DNA from: Merluccius polli
Taxonomy: Eukaryota > Chordata > Actinopteri > Gadiformes > Merlucciidae
DNA: 64,000 nt
Reading direction: 5' to 3'
Assembly: GCA_030340625.1 (NCBI GenBank)
Contig: JAOPHQ010002299.1
Coordinates: forward strand, 62,001 to 126,000
Each line of letters begins with the position of its first letter. Within the stretch, counting starts at the first letter, position 1. Below are positions 22,939 through 36,164 of this stretch, one piece after another. The position numbers and the translations under genes are program-made. The notes under the pieces are model-generated. The model was not told the DNA's origin and made no database searches. It worked only from the letters and a program-made list of their open reading frames with translations.

Positions 22939-25926
22939 GGTTAGGATGTAAGGGGAAATAAATAATCTGCGCAAAATGAATACATACAAAAATGTAAATG
23001 TAAAAAAAACTGCATTTGAGACCAGAGTGAACAAACTTTGTCTTGCCTCCCTATAGGACAAGGAGGTCCCAGGATCATTACCATACAGCTGAAGTCCTGC
23101 TCCAGGGGTGACCCGGGCCGACTGAAGGCCTCTGGATGTCGGGACCAGGGCCAAGTGGGTGCATTGCTCTAGCCCCCCCCCCCCCCCCCCCCCCCCCCCC
23201 TTTGTCCTCCTCCTCGTTTCAGGCCCTCCACATGTCCCTCTAGCGGCAGGTGTCACGGTAGGCCTGCGACCCCCCGGCCCCTGCCTCTTGTGTGCCGAGG
23301 GCCCCCGGTCATTGTCCCCGGCGAGCCGGTTGTCTAGACTACATTGCCGTCGAATCAAAGGAAACAATGAGCATTCAATTAAACTCGTGGAAGAAGCTTG
23401 ACCGGACACATGTTCGGATATCTAGAAAAGCGAGGCGGGACAGTCGGTGGGCTGTTTGAGGGAATATGGGCTTTAAGTTGAAATCACACTTGTTGGAAAA
23501 GATTAGGAGTAGATATATTTTAGGGAAATTAAAATAAATGTATGCAAATCTGAATTGAATTTAATTATGATTACCGTAGCACATTTTTGAATGATTCGAT
23601 TGAAGATAACCTAAATGAGCTCTTCCAAATGACACATCATCAAAGACAAAGGCTTAGTCTAATGTTCTTGGGACAACAGACGGTAGGACAACGGGATTAT
23701 TAAATAATATTCTATTTATTAAATTTTTAAAATAGTTTGCTTTTGTTCTACAGATAAAATTTTCAACAATGTCGTGCAAAAGCAACAAAATATGAACACT
23801 CTTTTTTGTTAATTTAAAACACCGACAAACACTGAAATCAATTGGAAGCAACGAAATGACAAGATTAACGGTGGTGAGGATAATAATTGAGGTTAAACAT
23901 GTGACAAAGCGTTCTATGTGCAACTCTAGCCGAGCATCGCTGCTCTAGTTTCTTCCCAACCACAAGCCCTAGAGCTACAGGGAAATATTGTATATTGTAT
24001 ATGGATGACATTTTATAATAACCACAAGGGACAATAGCTAAATGGGTAGAGCTGCTGTATGTAGTTGGAAAAAAAGGAGATGGAGAAAACAATAAAACAA
24101 CTGGCCAAGCAGAAAGAAAATGCCAAAGTAAATCTGGATTTTTAAAATAATAATTGTATCCGTTTTTTTCACAAGAGTCGAGCACTGGGTAACGTAAAAC
24201 ACACGTTTAGTCTTAACAGAGGTAAAGCAGACATAACATTTTAAACAGTGGAAAAAAAATGGAATTGAAATTTGAATAATATCTGAGATACCCCCGTCTC
24301 TCAAATAAAAGAGTCTCAGGACTAAAGGATTTGTATTCTTTGGTTTCTTGCGAATTCGCATTCTGTGACCAGAAGAAACTGAACGAGACGGATTATTATT
24401 TCTCACGCAGAATAAGAGGAAGGGGATGTGATGTGTAACCATGGCATACAACCGATCTCGGCTGGAGGAAGAGTGTAATTGTAGTAGTAGACGTTGGATC
24501 AGAAAACAACTGTCTGGGCTGCAGTCTACACAAGGCAGCGAGACTACATCAGGAAATAGATAGGACCGCAGGGAGAAGAGCAAGCCAGCCCAGAGGAGGA
24601 GGGCTTAAAACTGTGCATACATAAGATAGACTCTAATAAGCCCCCATGTAGAAGAATGGATTTATTCTTCTACACCCCGCATGTGGGAAGCCAAAGCTCC
24701 CCAGCACATTTGATCTTGATATCTATTCACTATCAATTCACATCTATTCATAAAATATGCTGTTGAACATGTTGCAGCTTTTAAATAGGCTTTATATGAT
24801 TCTAAAATAAAATAGTGCACATTTCAAGGCATCCAGGGCCGTCATGGTTTGCAATATTCAATGGAAGATACATTTCTGCCGGGAAAAAAAAGTGTCTCCA
24901 AAATGTCTCATTTTTCCGTGTTCTCATTTTTTCATTCACTCAATATTAGGCATACGCCAGTAAGTGCACCAGTACAGTGACGTAGGGTCATACATTCTAC
25001 ATAACTACATCACCTGGAAAACATTTCAGATTATCTTCGTTTAAATAAGACGCTGACACACTGAACCAAAACATGGTGGAACCTGCTTCACGATATCTCG
25101 GTGTCCCCTTGTGTCTCATGTGTCCTCTGATTGGTGATTTTAACCAGTGGTTTGTTTTTTTTCTATTTTCCTATTTCAAAATAAAGGTTAAAATACATTT
25201 GTTGTAACACTAACCGAAACAAAACATCATACAAAAACAAAAAGGATCTGCCCATAACCGCACCAAAAGCACAAACGTATGCTAGGCACTACCATGAAGC
25301 CGTTATCGATGCAGCCTGGACTAAGCGAAGTGTCAGTGATTCGACTGTAGAAACAAAAACACAAAATATTAACTCTTGACGGACAAAGCAAAACAGCCAT
25401 CCATCTATGGTGGATAACAGAAACTGTATGAGCTGCCATTGATTCTTAACCCCAGGACATATGCAAATCCAGTCTTTAGAAGTGTGTTTTCGTTTAGTGG
25501 CTGCAGTGCCACCGATCAACCGCCGTGTCAATATACTGACCTGTTCTTAAGTCAACAGCGTCACAAGCACACCTACGACTAATCTACATAAGGGGGGGAA
25601 TATTGGGGAAATATATTGCTGTGGTTCATATTTAAATCTGTGCTGATTATTTTAAGAGGAAAAACCATGGTTGTGAAATCCGTTCAGTAGAGTCCTTTTA
25701 ATACGCACATCTTCAACAGTAGGTTACAAATAACATTAGGGTGGCTTGTTTTGCAACCACACTAATAATACTTTTAAACAAAAAAAGAAGAAAGTAAAGG
25801 AAAACCGCCAGTCGCTGCAGGTGTGACTGTAACTACCAAGTTTGTAAGGTGTAGGCCATGAAGCATGAAGGAGTGAGAGGAGGAAGAATCGAAGAGGCGG
25901 GGTGTCTTCAGTGTATCGCACGTCGT
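22935..25926. other. Intergenic / probable ark2n 3' UTR
   Basis: Between the rnf165 promoter and the ark2n stop. A C-rich unique stretch at 23040-23410 (with a poly-C run of about 27 near 23174) has no supported ORF. 23500-25900 is AT-rich. Several minus-strand AATAAA signals occur (about 23711 and 24659), so the ark2n 3' end is not fixed. Confidence 0.4.
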
Positions 25927-28900
25927 TTAGAGTAAGTATTTGTGTCCAGTGTCCTCGTCCAGCGTGAGGTCCACCACCTCGGGAGGGGACACCCAGTTGG
26001 GCTGCGGGGAAACCGACCTCCACAGCTGGGGCGGCCGGGTGTTGTTGAACGGCTCCATCGGGTTGCTCTTCCACGAAGACAAACTCTTGATCACTCCGCC
26101 ACAAGGATGGGCGCATCTGAACACACACCACACCACAAGTTAGGGACACCGCACAGGTTAGAATATCACACGTACCAACAAACACCACCCACAAAACCAC
26201 AACCACACACACGTGGTGATTCAAAGTGTTTCTGAGAACAACTCAGCACAGCAATTACTCCAATTAAAAAACGATGAGTCTAAAAGTCTTCAGTTACCCA
26301 TTGGGTTGCTTTCTTTACCGTGTGTTTTCCTGCACTCCCACTATTTCCACTTCGCTATCTGTGGACGCGATGTTAATCTGGCCCTGGCGCTGCGTTCTCT
26401 CCCTGTCGGATAGTCCTGTCTCCACACGCCCTGCAACAGAGAATGGAACAGACACCATCACAAGCTGAAGGTCGGCGGGACGGTGGGAGAGCCGTAACAC
26501 ACAAAGACGTTAAGACGTACAGAAGAATGACATGAAATGATTGGACAAAATCGGATTATCATTTTTGCCCCAAATAAAATAGAAGTTAACTGCATGTTTT
26601 GACATTTTCGGGAGCAGGGGGCGGGGGGGGGGGGGGGGGGGGGGGGTTATGTCGCCGGGGACAGAACCAGAGCTTGCAGGATACCCAGTGAGAAAAAAAT
26701 GAGAGCAGTTCACAAGATGAAAGCCAAGAAATAAATAAAACCCTGAAAAAAAAGCCATCGGGATAAGAAGATAAGGAAAAGCCCAGTCCCCAAAACGGGC
26801 ACGCTTGCATATGCAGCGCCGAACCAAAACCGTCTTAAGCGGCCGCCTCTCCATTGAGAGGCGTGTTTTCAGTGGGATACACCAGGTTTGTAACTGACCT
26901 GCAAGGGAGCCCCGTGCTCTTATACACCCAGAGTGCTGCGCTGCCTTATCCTGGCCTCTGTGCGCTTTTAGCTCACGCTTTATCACCGTCGATCGGACTG
27001 TCTCCACACTCATACTCTCCCGGTTAGAATCAGTGTCTGAAATATCATAGTGGCCCACTACGGCTGGACCGTCTGCAGAAGACAAAGAGAACACTTCATT
27101 ATTCACATCATGCTGGTGCAGAGCGGTTCTTTGTGAGCAGGAAGCAGAGCCCCCCCCCCCCCATTCTAGCCTCAAGAGCTTTATGGACAATACAAATCAA
27201 TTTCCTCGACAGCACAGGAAAACACTCATTATTTTGTAATTAAGGCTGATTTGTAATACCTTTTGAATTTAAGTGAGAACCAAAACTATTTTTAACAAAC
27301 TAATACCATGAAATGTATTTTGTTTGATGTGAGTGTGTGTGCTACATTTATGTGTATATTCCAACAGGTTAGAAGGTTTTGTGCTTCCGAGTTGTAATGC
27401 ATTGCAATGCAATAACACACGTACTACTGGCAATCATTTTAGGTCTTTGTTTAATGCTCATAAAATAAGCCATTCACAAAAAAAAAAAAAAAAAAACTTG
27501 ACAAAGATGCAGTCATTACAAAACAGTTATTGAAATGATCATACTCTGTTAGTGAAACGTAGTTCAATATTCAAAGAAACTAAGACAACAAACACTTTGG
27601 GGTAATGTATGTAGCATCATCTACCCTGTAAGAGGAGCATCTGGGACCCTTCCAGAAACATGCCTGAGTGTAAATGACGGTAACAGCAGGACTACAGGAC
27701 AGTATTACCTTGTGTAGAGCCAAATCAGAGAAATTAAAGGGGCATCGCCATTATCAGACAATATCAAACCCACTTCCTAATGGAGTGTCTGGTGGTCACG
27801 TAGAAAAGGAACAGTATATAAACCAACATAATCTCTTTGGTAAACACTATACCGTCAGTGATTTTATTCCCCTTTTTTAATGCACAGTTTGGGATAAAGT
27901 CTCTCTTGACGAGTCAGAATGGGCACATTGATTCATTATCTCAGATTAAAGTAAATTAAAAGGACAGCTCTATTCTTAATCAAAAGGTTACCAAAGCAAC
28001 TGGTTTGGCACAATAAAAATAAGGGACACATTCAAAACAGCTTAAGACAAATAAAACATGGGGGGGGGGGGGGGGGGGGCAAGAGAAACTAAGTAAGGTG
28101 ATAATTCATCAACATGAGCAAAATTTACCTTGCAAACATGCTGCTAACATGAACTCATTTGGGTTTGCAAGTTCAATAGATAATAATTTACATACTCGCA
28201 GGGCTGAAATCACATGCAGATGGGGAGAGGAACAGTAACTTTATGTCTGGTGATTGCATGTATGTGTGTATATATATAGGCCTACATACGCACAATGCAA
28301 CATTTGAGACATCATACCTTTAAATACCAGGTTTCAGCAATGTAATTAGGTAGCGTATTAAATGAAAGCTGTGGCACTATGGTAGTGAAGTATCTTGGAC
28401 ACAAAAAAAACTTAAATACAGCAATTTCGCCATCAAGACAACTGGATTAGAACCAAAGGCCACTTTAAATCACCTGGATTGGTCAGTTAGTATTACATGG
28501 TTTGGGGGATCCGTTGACTTTTTCCATTAACCTCCTCTTTTGAAACTTTGACCTTCACTACGAAAAAAAAGGCAACATTATTCTGAACACACAAGCCACA
28601 CTGAAAAACCTAGTTATGAGGCCCTGGATGTGATACCGCCATTACTGAAGAGAACAAGAAACAAAATCAATTCATGACCTTTTTGTAGGGAAATCAAAAA
28701 GGTAAAAAACATTGGAAGCCATTTCTCCCTCACTAGTTTCATCAACACTGCACACAAGGCAGCACAGTAAACACAGAAGCAATCAGTTGAGGAAAATAAG
28801 TGTCATCAAACTTGTGTAAAGGAATCGCCTAACAACCGGATATGTTCAATAAACATGGCAAGGATTTGTTTGGATTACAGTATTGCTGGAAGAAGATACT

Positions 28901-31900
28901 TTTCCTAAATGTTGATGTGAAATAAAGCTATGCCACCAGGAATGGAGAAAATTGTAGACCAATTAAGAGAGAGCAGACATACGTTTAAGATGCAAGATGA
29001 TAATGCATTACCACAAACCTGATTCATACAGAAATAGCACTATGGTGTACTATCTATTCCAGCATGATATAATAAACTTTTCTTTGCAAGGCACATGCTA
29101 TAAAGCAACAGCACCCTACCTAGCATTGCAATAGTGGCTGCACTGAATATGTAATGCACATTATGTATTAGTTACATACAACTGTGTGTTGGTAGATAAA
29201 TGTTTAAATTAGGCAATATCCCCAAAACAATACATTGAGAAGGGATTACTTATGCCGATAACTCAAATGTCAAATGTATGCCAGCCAGGGTCCTACTTTA
29301 CGAAGAAGAAAAAAAGTACTTCAGCGGAAATCAAACTGGTGAGTTAAATGACTTCTAGTATCAGTTCTCACAGTGATTCAGTGCCAATGGACGCATTGGG
29401 CCTTAGGTTCTATCAGCAAGTCTTTCAAAATGAATAACCAAGGCCCGTGAACGCAGTTCATTGTGAGACAGACTACTTTTAATTGTTCTCACGTGTTGAC
29501 AATAATCTAAATAAAAAATACCCACAGGTACACTTTAAAAATAAAACAATATCACACGAGCCAAGATGGCGTTCTGAAACTTGGGAGTCCTACCCAAGTC
29601 TGTAAACTAACACCTGTCCAGAAGAAGTGGAAAAAAAAACAACCCCAAAAACTTCTAAGCTCTAAGCATTCAAAAAGCCCGGGTCTGAAACAGCCAGGTT
29701 CCCGTTCTGAGTGACCCCCTCAGGGATCAGGGGGCCATTGACGTTGTTGTTGTTGTTTACAGGAGTGGGTGCGAGGCTGCCGTTTTCCCGCGCCATCATG
29801 TATGCCGCCATTGTCTCTGCCGACTCCGACGAGGGCAAGAAGGAGCTGGGAGGGGACGGGCGCCGCCCCTCCTGGCGGGACCGGTGGCCGCGGCCGTCTT
29901 GGGCGCCGCTCGACCGCTTGGACGTGTCGTCGTCATCGTCGTCATCAGAGTCGAGGCGCGTTAGCTTCTCCATCCAGACGCGGAAGCGCTCCTCGGTTTG
30001 CCGCTGCATCACGGCGAAGCGCGTCATGGCTTCCTCCAACACGCTGCCGATGTTGTTCCTGTCCCACGGGCCGCTGTCCAGCAGCCCGTGAAGCTGGGCG
30101 CCCACCCTGGACCTCTCCGCCGCGCGTCGGAAGCCAGCTTTAAAAACATTGAGGCCAAGCCGTAAGAAAATACAGTAGCACTTGTTCATGCTTTCGACGG
30201 TCGACTTTTTTTTGGATTTGGTTTTTAGAGAGAGAATGAAAGTTTGGTTGTTTTGCTGCTTTTTTTTTGGTGGTGGTGGTGGTTACGTGCAGATTTACCC
30301 TGTCATGCTGATGAGAGACTAAACCATGCAGTTGTAACAGTCAAAAAAAAATTTCTTGTGTGCGGAATGCGAAAATGGTTGATAACATTTCTTGATCTAC
30401 GGATCCGTTATGGTGGAGGATACGGTTCTCAGGTGACTGATTCAAATGCTATGGTCTCGAAGATGAGTTTAGGTGGTGAAACTTTGACGTAGATGTGGCT
30501 GAGTAATGTTAATGCACCATACAAACCTTCCTGGCGAGGTATCGGCTGAATCCTAAACTCTAAATGAGCTTATCTAAAATATACAGAGAAAGGGTATAAA
30601 CTATGCAGACAAGAGCTAATACAGCAAATATAGAGCCTCATATGTGAACACATTAACTCATAAAGTATGTCTATTCAAATGGTAAATAATGGGTAATACG
30701 GAGTAATATGAATCTAAGACATAAGGGATTTAAAATATCACTGAAACAAAAACATCTCAAAAACAGCATGAGCATAAGACCTAGGACACCACATAAAAGG
30801 GAAAGACTAGCTGGACTAATGGGTTGATTACTTAAAGATAATCAAATAAATATAAAGTGTGTCAATTTAAACTCAGCTGTAGTCAGAATTATCACTAATC
30901 AACCGCATCAATAATCTGTTGTCATTCAATAATACAGATTTTAAAATGGTAGCTTATGAGGCTAGAGTTAGTGAAAAGCCAAATAGATGCATACATATAA
31001 TCTTACATAATCAGCCTTAATTCAAATATAATAAAATGTAAAGATCAGCAGCAATCATGCAAATATATTTGCATCCAATTAAGATGCAAATATATTCATA
31101 TGGGAGGAAACAGCACGGTGCTATAGAACCAACCACATTACACCACCTGCATACCTGGCAATATAAACAAAGCTCTAGAAAAGCCCATCTCAAAATAACC
31201 TCTTTGTTATGGAAACAACTGGAACTGACTACATGTTGAGGATCAAATGCAGCATCTTGTGCCAAGATGTCGACTGACAGAAATACAAATTCTGATTAAA
31301 AGCCTAGTCAAAAATAAAACATCCAGTCAAAATATCCATTCAGAATTCCAATTCAACTGTACTTTTTTTCCACTATCAATCTCAGACCACCAGAGCATAT
31401 TTCCACTAAGTCATACCGACTCGAGAGTCACACAGACCTGCAAGTCAGACTACCGGCACACGATGACATCATATAGCAGCGTGTTGATAGCAATAGCCCA
31501 GAATAAAATGCCTCCCTCATGGAAACGCAGGACAAGAGATAGGTTAGGCTACCGTGGAAACCCTCTCAGTAGGACACTCATATGATGGTGGAATAATGGT
31601 CACTTGACATATGACTTTCACAGCATGCAGACAATCTAGGCTAAAAGTTCCTACTAAACAAATGATCAGGGTTATGGATTTCTCAATGGAAATGTGCAAA
31701 TATATGACGACAAATGATAATGACAACATGTATATAAACAAATGATAGGATTCACAAACAATGAATAGGCGGTTTGCTTAAATTTATAAGACCAATTCTG
31801 GAAAGACTAAACAATTTGTGTGTGTCATCTAAAAACAATTTTAATCTGAATTATAATTGTATAGCAAATCAATAAAATCCATATGTAAACTTTAATATCC

Positions 31901-32849
31901 GTACATATAAAAGCATGATGCTTTTAATATCCATATAGCAGTATTCAGTGAGCAGGGCAGGATATACAGGTACAGCGTGTATGTGTTTGGGACATGGGCT
32001 GTTACCTGGGATGTCTGTGTTGATTGTCTTGCTCCCTCCTGAGGTGTCGTCATCGTCGTCCTCAGAGGAGCTGGTGCTTGAGTCGCACGTGAGCTCGCTG
32101 TCACTTGTACTGCTGTCCTGCAGCAGGTTGTACTTCTTCCTCGCCGCCGCCTCCCGCTTCTGCCTCAAGAGACGCATGCGCTCCTTGTGCTTCTGGCTCC
32201 GGTGACCCTTCACTTTGGCCAGCTTGCCGTTGGTCTGCTTCTCTGGCACCCCGCCCACTGCGGCCACCGTGTGCTGGCAGCGGTTTTTCTTGGCCGCCAT
32301 CGCGTTGCTGGGCATCTCGCTCTCCGACCGCGTTCGCCGGGACTTCCTCCCCCCTGCCAACGCTGCAGGCGTTTGCCCTTCTCCGGTCTGCCCTGGATCG
32401 GCCCCAGTCTCCATGCTACCTTCCCCCTGGTCTGGCACGCGATAACCGGCCCCTTCCTCCCCCGAGGAGAGAGTGTCCGAGTCGGCCAGATGGCCGCTGG
32501 AGGAAGGGGAGAGCATGCAGGGGTTGGAGGAGTCGCTCTCGTAAACACGACGGGAGACGGGTTTGTCGCTCCCGGTGGAGGCCTGCTGGGACTCGGGGGA
32601 GTCCCGGCGGAGCTCCTTCATCAGGCAAGGCATGGAGAGCAGGCCCGGCTCGCCCTCCGTCTGTGAAGCGCTGTCCAGCTCCTTGTCCCTTGTCGGCGAG
32701 CTGGTGGTGGTGGTCGTCTCTGTTTTGAGGACTTCTTCCTGGTCTTCTTGGACGGAGGCGGTGGCGGCAGCTTCTGTGTTGTCAAGGCACTCTGTGAGGC
32801 TTTCAGCATCCACAAATTCCTCTGCCTTTTCAGAGTTAGCCATTTTCAT
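25927..32849 (-). CDS. ark2n: ARK2N (C18orf25), Arkadia N-terminal-like protein
   Basis: Main coding exons on the minus strand: 32849-32006, 27072-26899, 26430-26319, 26116-25927. The phases join exactly. The start ATGAAAATGG at 32849 matches the human start better than the upstream in-frame ATG at 32915. Conserved blocks include RVYESDSSN, MLSPSSSGHLADSDTLSS, RKSRRTRSES, KVKGHRSQKHKERMRLLRQK, a Ser/Asp-rich acidic stretch, HYDISDTDS, INIASTDSEVEIVGVQE and the C-terminus EVVDLTLDEDTGHKYLL. VEIVGV and VVDLTL look like SUMO-interacting motifs. The protein is nuclear, binds casein kinase 2 beta in human cells, and resembles the N-terminal half of RNF111/Arkadia. It has no RING. The large intron 27073-32005 contains an alternative last exon. 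Confidence 0.95.
27073..29661. other. ark2n intron, 3' part
   Basis: AT-rich, with poly-A at about 27478-27496 and poly-G at about 28061-28079. No exon or TIR element was recognised. Confidence 0.5.
29662..30137 (-). CDS. ark2n: Alternative last exon of ark2n
   Basis: An AG acceptor at 30138-30139 (minus strand) opens a 476-base exon ending in a stop at 29662. Exon 1 of ark2n leaves one base (G), and this exon continues it in frame as A-G-F-R-R. The encoded tail has a helical stretch around IGSVLEEAMTRFAVMQRQTE and FRVWMEKLTRLD, a run of seven Asp, and a GSLAP...NNNNNVNG end. Human ARK2N contains nothing like it in the form I remember. Using this exon would replace the C-terminus that holds both SUMO-interacting motifs. 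It could instead be an unrelated single-exon gene, but the phase match and long open frame favour splicing. Confidence 0.7.
31057..31091. promoter_or_regulatory. POU octamer cluster
   Basis: ATGCAAATATATTTGCAT (31057-31074) is a perfect 18-bp palindrome made of two inverted octamers. A third ATGCAAAT follows at 31084-31091. Octamers are the classic POU/Oct site. It lies in ark2n intron 1; enhancer function is inferred only. Confidence 0.5.
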
Positions 32850-34289
32850 GCTAGTTGAGCACAGAGGTCCCGAGGTCCAACTGACATGGACCGATGTGCC
32901 TGGACGGGAACTCACCTAGACAAGAAAATCATTAAATAAATTAAATTCCTTCAGTTATCCGAGTGAAGAATCATATTAGAGTCAGGATAACAACAAGTCC
33001 TCAAGACTGTTTTGTGGAATTCAAACAGCAAATGCAGAAGAGCTTGTCAAATATATTAACCTTGGTGTTTTATTTAAGAGTAGGCAGTGTCCCATAACAA
33101 AAACAAAAAGACCTGGTGGTGGGGTTTCATGTTCTTTCATTGTGACCTCGTCAAATTAAATCCCAAATTGTATTTACAACAATGTTTGATGTAATGCGAG
33201 TAAAACAATTATAATAGCAAGAAGAGATTAACAACTTTCTCCCTACCAGTTCGAATGGCCTGCTTCATATTTCCTACTTGAATACTACTGAATACTATTC
33301 AATGATCTACATTTATCCTTAACATGTGCTATCCAGAGACAGGCTTCACTCAAACTAGGCCTATGTCCTGATTGAAGTGGGTTTAGTTCTGCCTAAAGTG
33401 GGTTTAGTTCTGCTAAAGCCGAGTATTACGCTGATGCTCCCTTATCACCTGTGGTGTCCCACAAAGGTCCGTTCTGGGACTCCTCCCGTTGTCCCACTAT
33501 AGGCCCACCCAACCCCCCTCTTGTCCTGATTAGCAATAGATGTAGGCTGCTGTGTCATTGTTATTATAACTATTCGACACAAACGGCAGCCACTGGGAAC
33601 CCTGGTGATCTGATAATTGAAGATAGCTGGTTTTCAACACTAAAGAGAGGTTCATATTTAAAAAAAATACATTTTTAACTAATTGCAAACCCAAATGTTT
33701 CACATCGAATCCAATCATGTTATTTCTCTCCGTTCATCTTTATTGTCCTGCATTGTATATAGGTTGAACCACATGTTTCTACCCATTACCTCCTCACTAA
33801 TGCCAAATAAATAAATAGTGCTCAACTGGGCACAGGTTTTAAAATAAATGGAGATTTCAATTTGGTTTCATTCCTGAAATATACTGGGATAATTGTTATT
33901 TGAGAGCGATAACTAGCGATCAAGCACACTAGGAGGAAAATATACAGCAGAAATACCGGTAAGGCAAGATGTCCATGTGTGCATAGCTGATGGAGGTATA
34001 CTAAAGATAGTCACAGCCTGTGGAGCTAACCAAATGACTACTGCCAGCAAATCCACAAGTCATTGAACCATACATTATTTGGTTATCTCATCCATTATGC
34101 ATTACAGGCTTATTGAAAGAGTGAGGCGTGTATTACATTTACCAGTCATGTCCTTTACATCTAGTTGTGGAGGATACCACCGCACATATAAATAAGCAGA
34201 CCAGAAGAATCAACTGTATTGTATTGTACTGTCAACACGACGAAATGGGATCTTTGCGTTTAACCCATCAGGGCGCAGTGGGCCCTGAC

Positions 34290-34445
34290 TCCAGGTCTAA
34301 CTGGTGCCTTGGGGGGTCAAGGGCACCGGCAGGAGCGGATGAGGAAACACACGTGAACACATATCCCCCCCCCCCCCGGGACTCGAACCCACGACCTCCT
34401 TGCTAACCGCTGGTCCACCTGAGCCCGTACGCAGCGACACATCCA
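34290..34445 (-). mobile_element. tRNA-like SINE or tRNA-derived repeat
   Basis: The minus strand reads a tRNA-like head with an A-box-like tggaccagcggttagc and a B box ggttcgagtcccggg, then a poly-G tail region. It lies upstream of ark2n coding exon 1. Confidence 0.5.
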
Positions 34446-34679
34446 CACCGCGACGCCTCGTAAGGTCGACCCCAGAGGCAGCAGCGACGGAAGCACTTTG
34501 CGATACCTCCCAACACGTATTAGTATTATTATTCGTTTTATATACACACGCATTAAATAAATACAGAATATCACGTATTTCGTACAATGTTTTACGATAC
34601 ATCTAACTTTTAGATATGCATGCATGTAGAATCAACCCGAAAATGTAATTTTAGCGAACAATGTACAGGCTGTGTTGCC

Positions 34680-35290
34680 ACTTAGCTAGCGGAGGCTACG
34701 TGGGGTTGACGTACAGATTGTCGTTTCTTTTTCTGCGCTAAATAGCGAGAAACGGGGGGAAAAGGGGAGATTATTTAACCATGGCGTCGGGGATCAGAGT
34801 ACATGACAAGCACAAAAAAATATGTATGGCTTTCACCCGTCCGCCGAAATGGAAACGGTGCGGGTCCGATCCCAGGCGTAGCAAGCGGGCTAATGTCAGT
34901 GCGAGCAGCGTTTAGCCGTAGCCAACTTATCATTTAAACGGCCAATTACAAACACACTTACTAGTTTTACACGTCGTCTTTCCGTATCCACGGTAGAGTC
35001 ATAGTCAGTATTTTCTTGCCTTTTACGTATTTTCCGGGCGCATGGATGGGGAGCACAGCTGACCGGGCGCTTTAATATTGCAGAGCTACAAAAAAAAAAA
35101 AAAAAAGTCTTGTTGCAGCCTTGCAGAACGCAGCAGCTAGCGAGCTAGCGGGCTAGCCGTGTTTATTTTAAAAACGTCTTCACCACCCGTCGCCAGACAC
35201 TTCCGGCCCCCCGGGGGGGCGGGGCGTGGAGAGGATAAACTACAGCGCCCCCGCTGGCGGGGAGCGGTACTGCAGGGGCGAGGATACTTA
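34680..35290 (-). promoter_or_regulatory. ark2n: Probable ark2n promoter region
   Basis: A CpG- and GC-enriched stretch (ccccgggggggcggggcg near 35208-35225) ends about 2 kb upstream of the first coding exon. A noncoding first exon probably lies here. The exact start and splice donor cannot be fixed by eye. Confidence 0.45.
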
Positions 35291-35344
35291 TACACAGCCA
35301 TGCACAGGACACGTTGTTGTCACTTTGTTTGACTCAATGGTTGT

Positions 35345-35680
35345 GTTTACTATACAAAAAAAATGTAATGAAGTGAAATTAAAATAGACTTTTATTGAAG
35401 CATAGTAATAGTGTATTACAAAGGACTTGAAAATAACTATACTTAATTACCGCTATAAGTATTTGCAATGTAGTATACTTTTAGTATACTTTTGCAGAAT
35501 TAGTATATTTATTTTTAGTACATTGAATTTGAACTTAATGACATCAAATTTGAAGGACAATATTTAAAAGCACATTAAATATGCTTTAAATTAAGCACAA
35601 AAAGTGAAAGTATACTTGTAATAACTTTTTATACTTAATTATATTTCTACACACACTAAAGTATACTACTTTTTGACCGG

Positions 35681-35714
<34 letters not shown>
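35345..35714. repeat. AT-rich MITE-like sequence ending in (TA)n
   Basis: Repeats of agtatactt-type words. The end (aagtatactactttttgacc, ggggtatata) at about 35656-35690 occurs again at about 43617-43650 beside another TA run. Confidence 0.6.
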
Positions 35715-35716
<2 letters not shown>

Positions 35717-35717
<1 letters not shown>

Positions 35718-36125
35718 GGTCGATTCTAGGGTCAGAGCTTTAGGGGTGCTGAGCACTGCCACCACCCACCCTTTTTTCACACAAAAACAAAAAATATGTC
35801 TATTGAAAAATAACTTTATCATTCACACACACACACACAGAGTAACGCTAGTAGTTAGTATATACTATGCCCCCATGAATGTGATGTGATTATTATTGTT
35901 GCAAAGCCTGGTTCAGGTTAAATCCTCTGTAAAACATGAATGAATACAGCAAAAGAAAAACATTTAACTTTATTTTATTGTCTGGTTTGATAGTCAGACA
36001 ACTGAAAAATAACATATAAATCTATGAATAAATAACAATTAATTTAAAAAGCCACAGTGATGTGTCGTTTCGTTTGTTTTCACTCTGGTCCAAACGCCGC
36101 ACCACTGGCAGGGCTTCATGTTATA
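35717..36125. mobile_element. Truncated copy of the hAT element at 42375
   Basis: Begins gattctagggtcagagcttt and follows the 42375 element almost base for base (apart from a shorter CA run) up to ggcagggcttcatgtt at about 36122. It then breaks off. Confidence 0.85.
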
Positions 36126-36164
36126 TTTCATGAGAATGTATTGATTGAGAAAGGTTTTTGATAT

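Noticed and set aside
32105..32728. Long plus-strand frame opposite ark2n exon 1
   Set aside because: Antisense shadow of a GC-rich coding exon.
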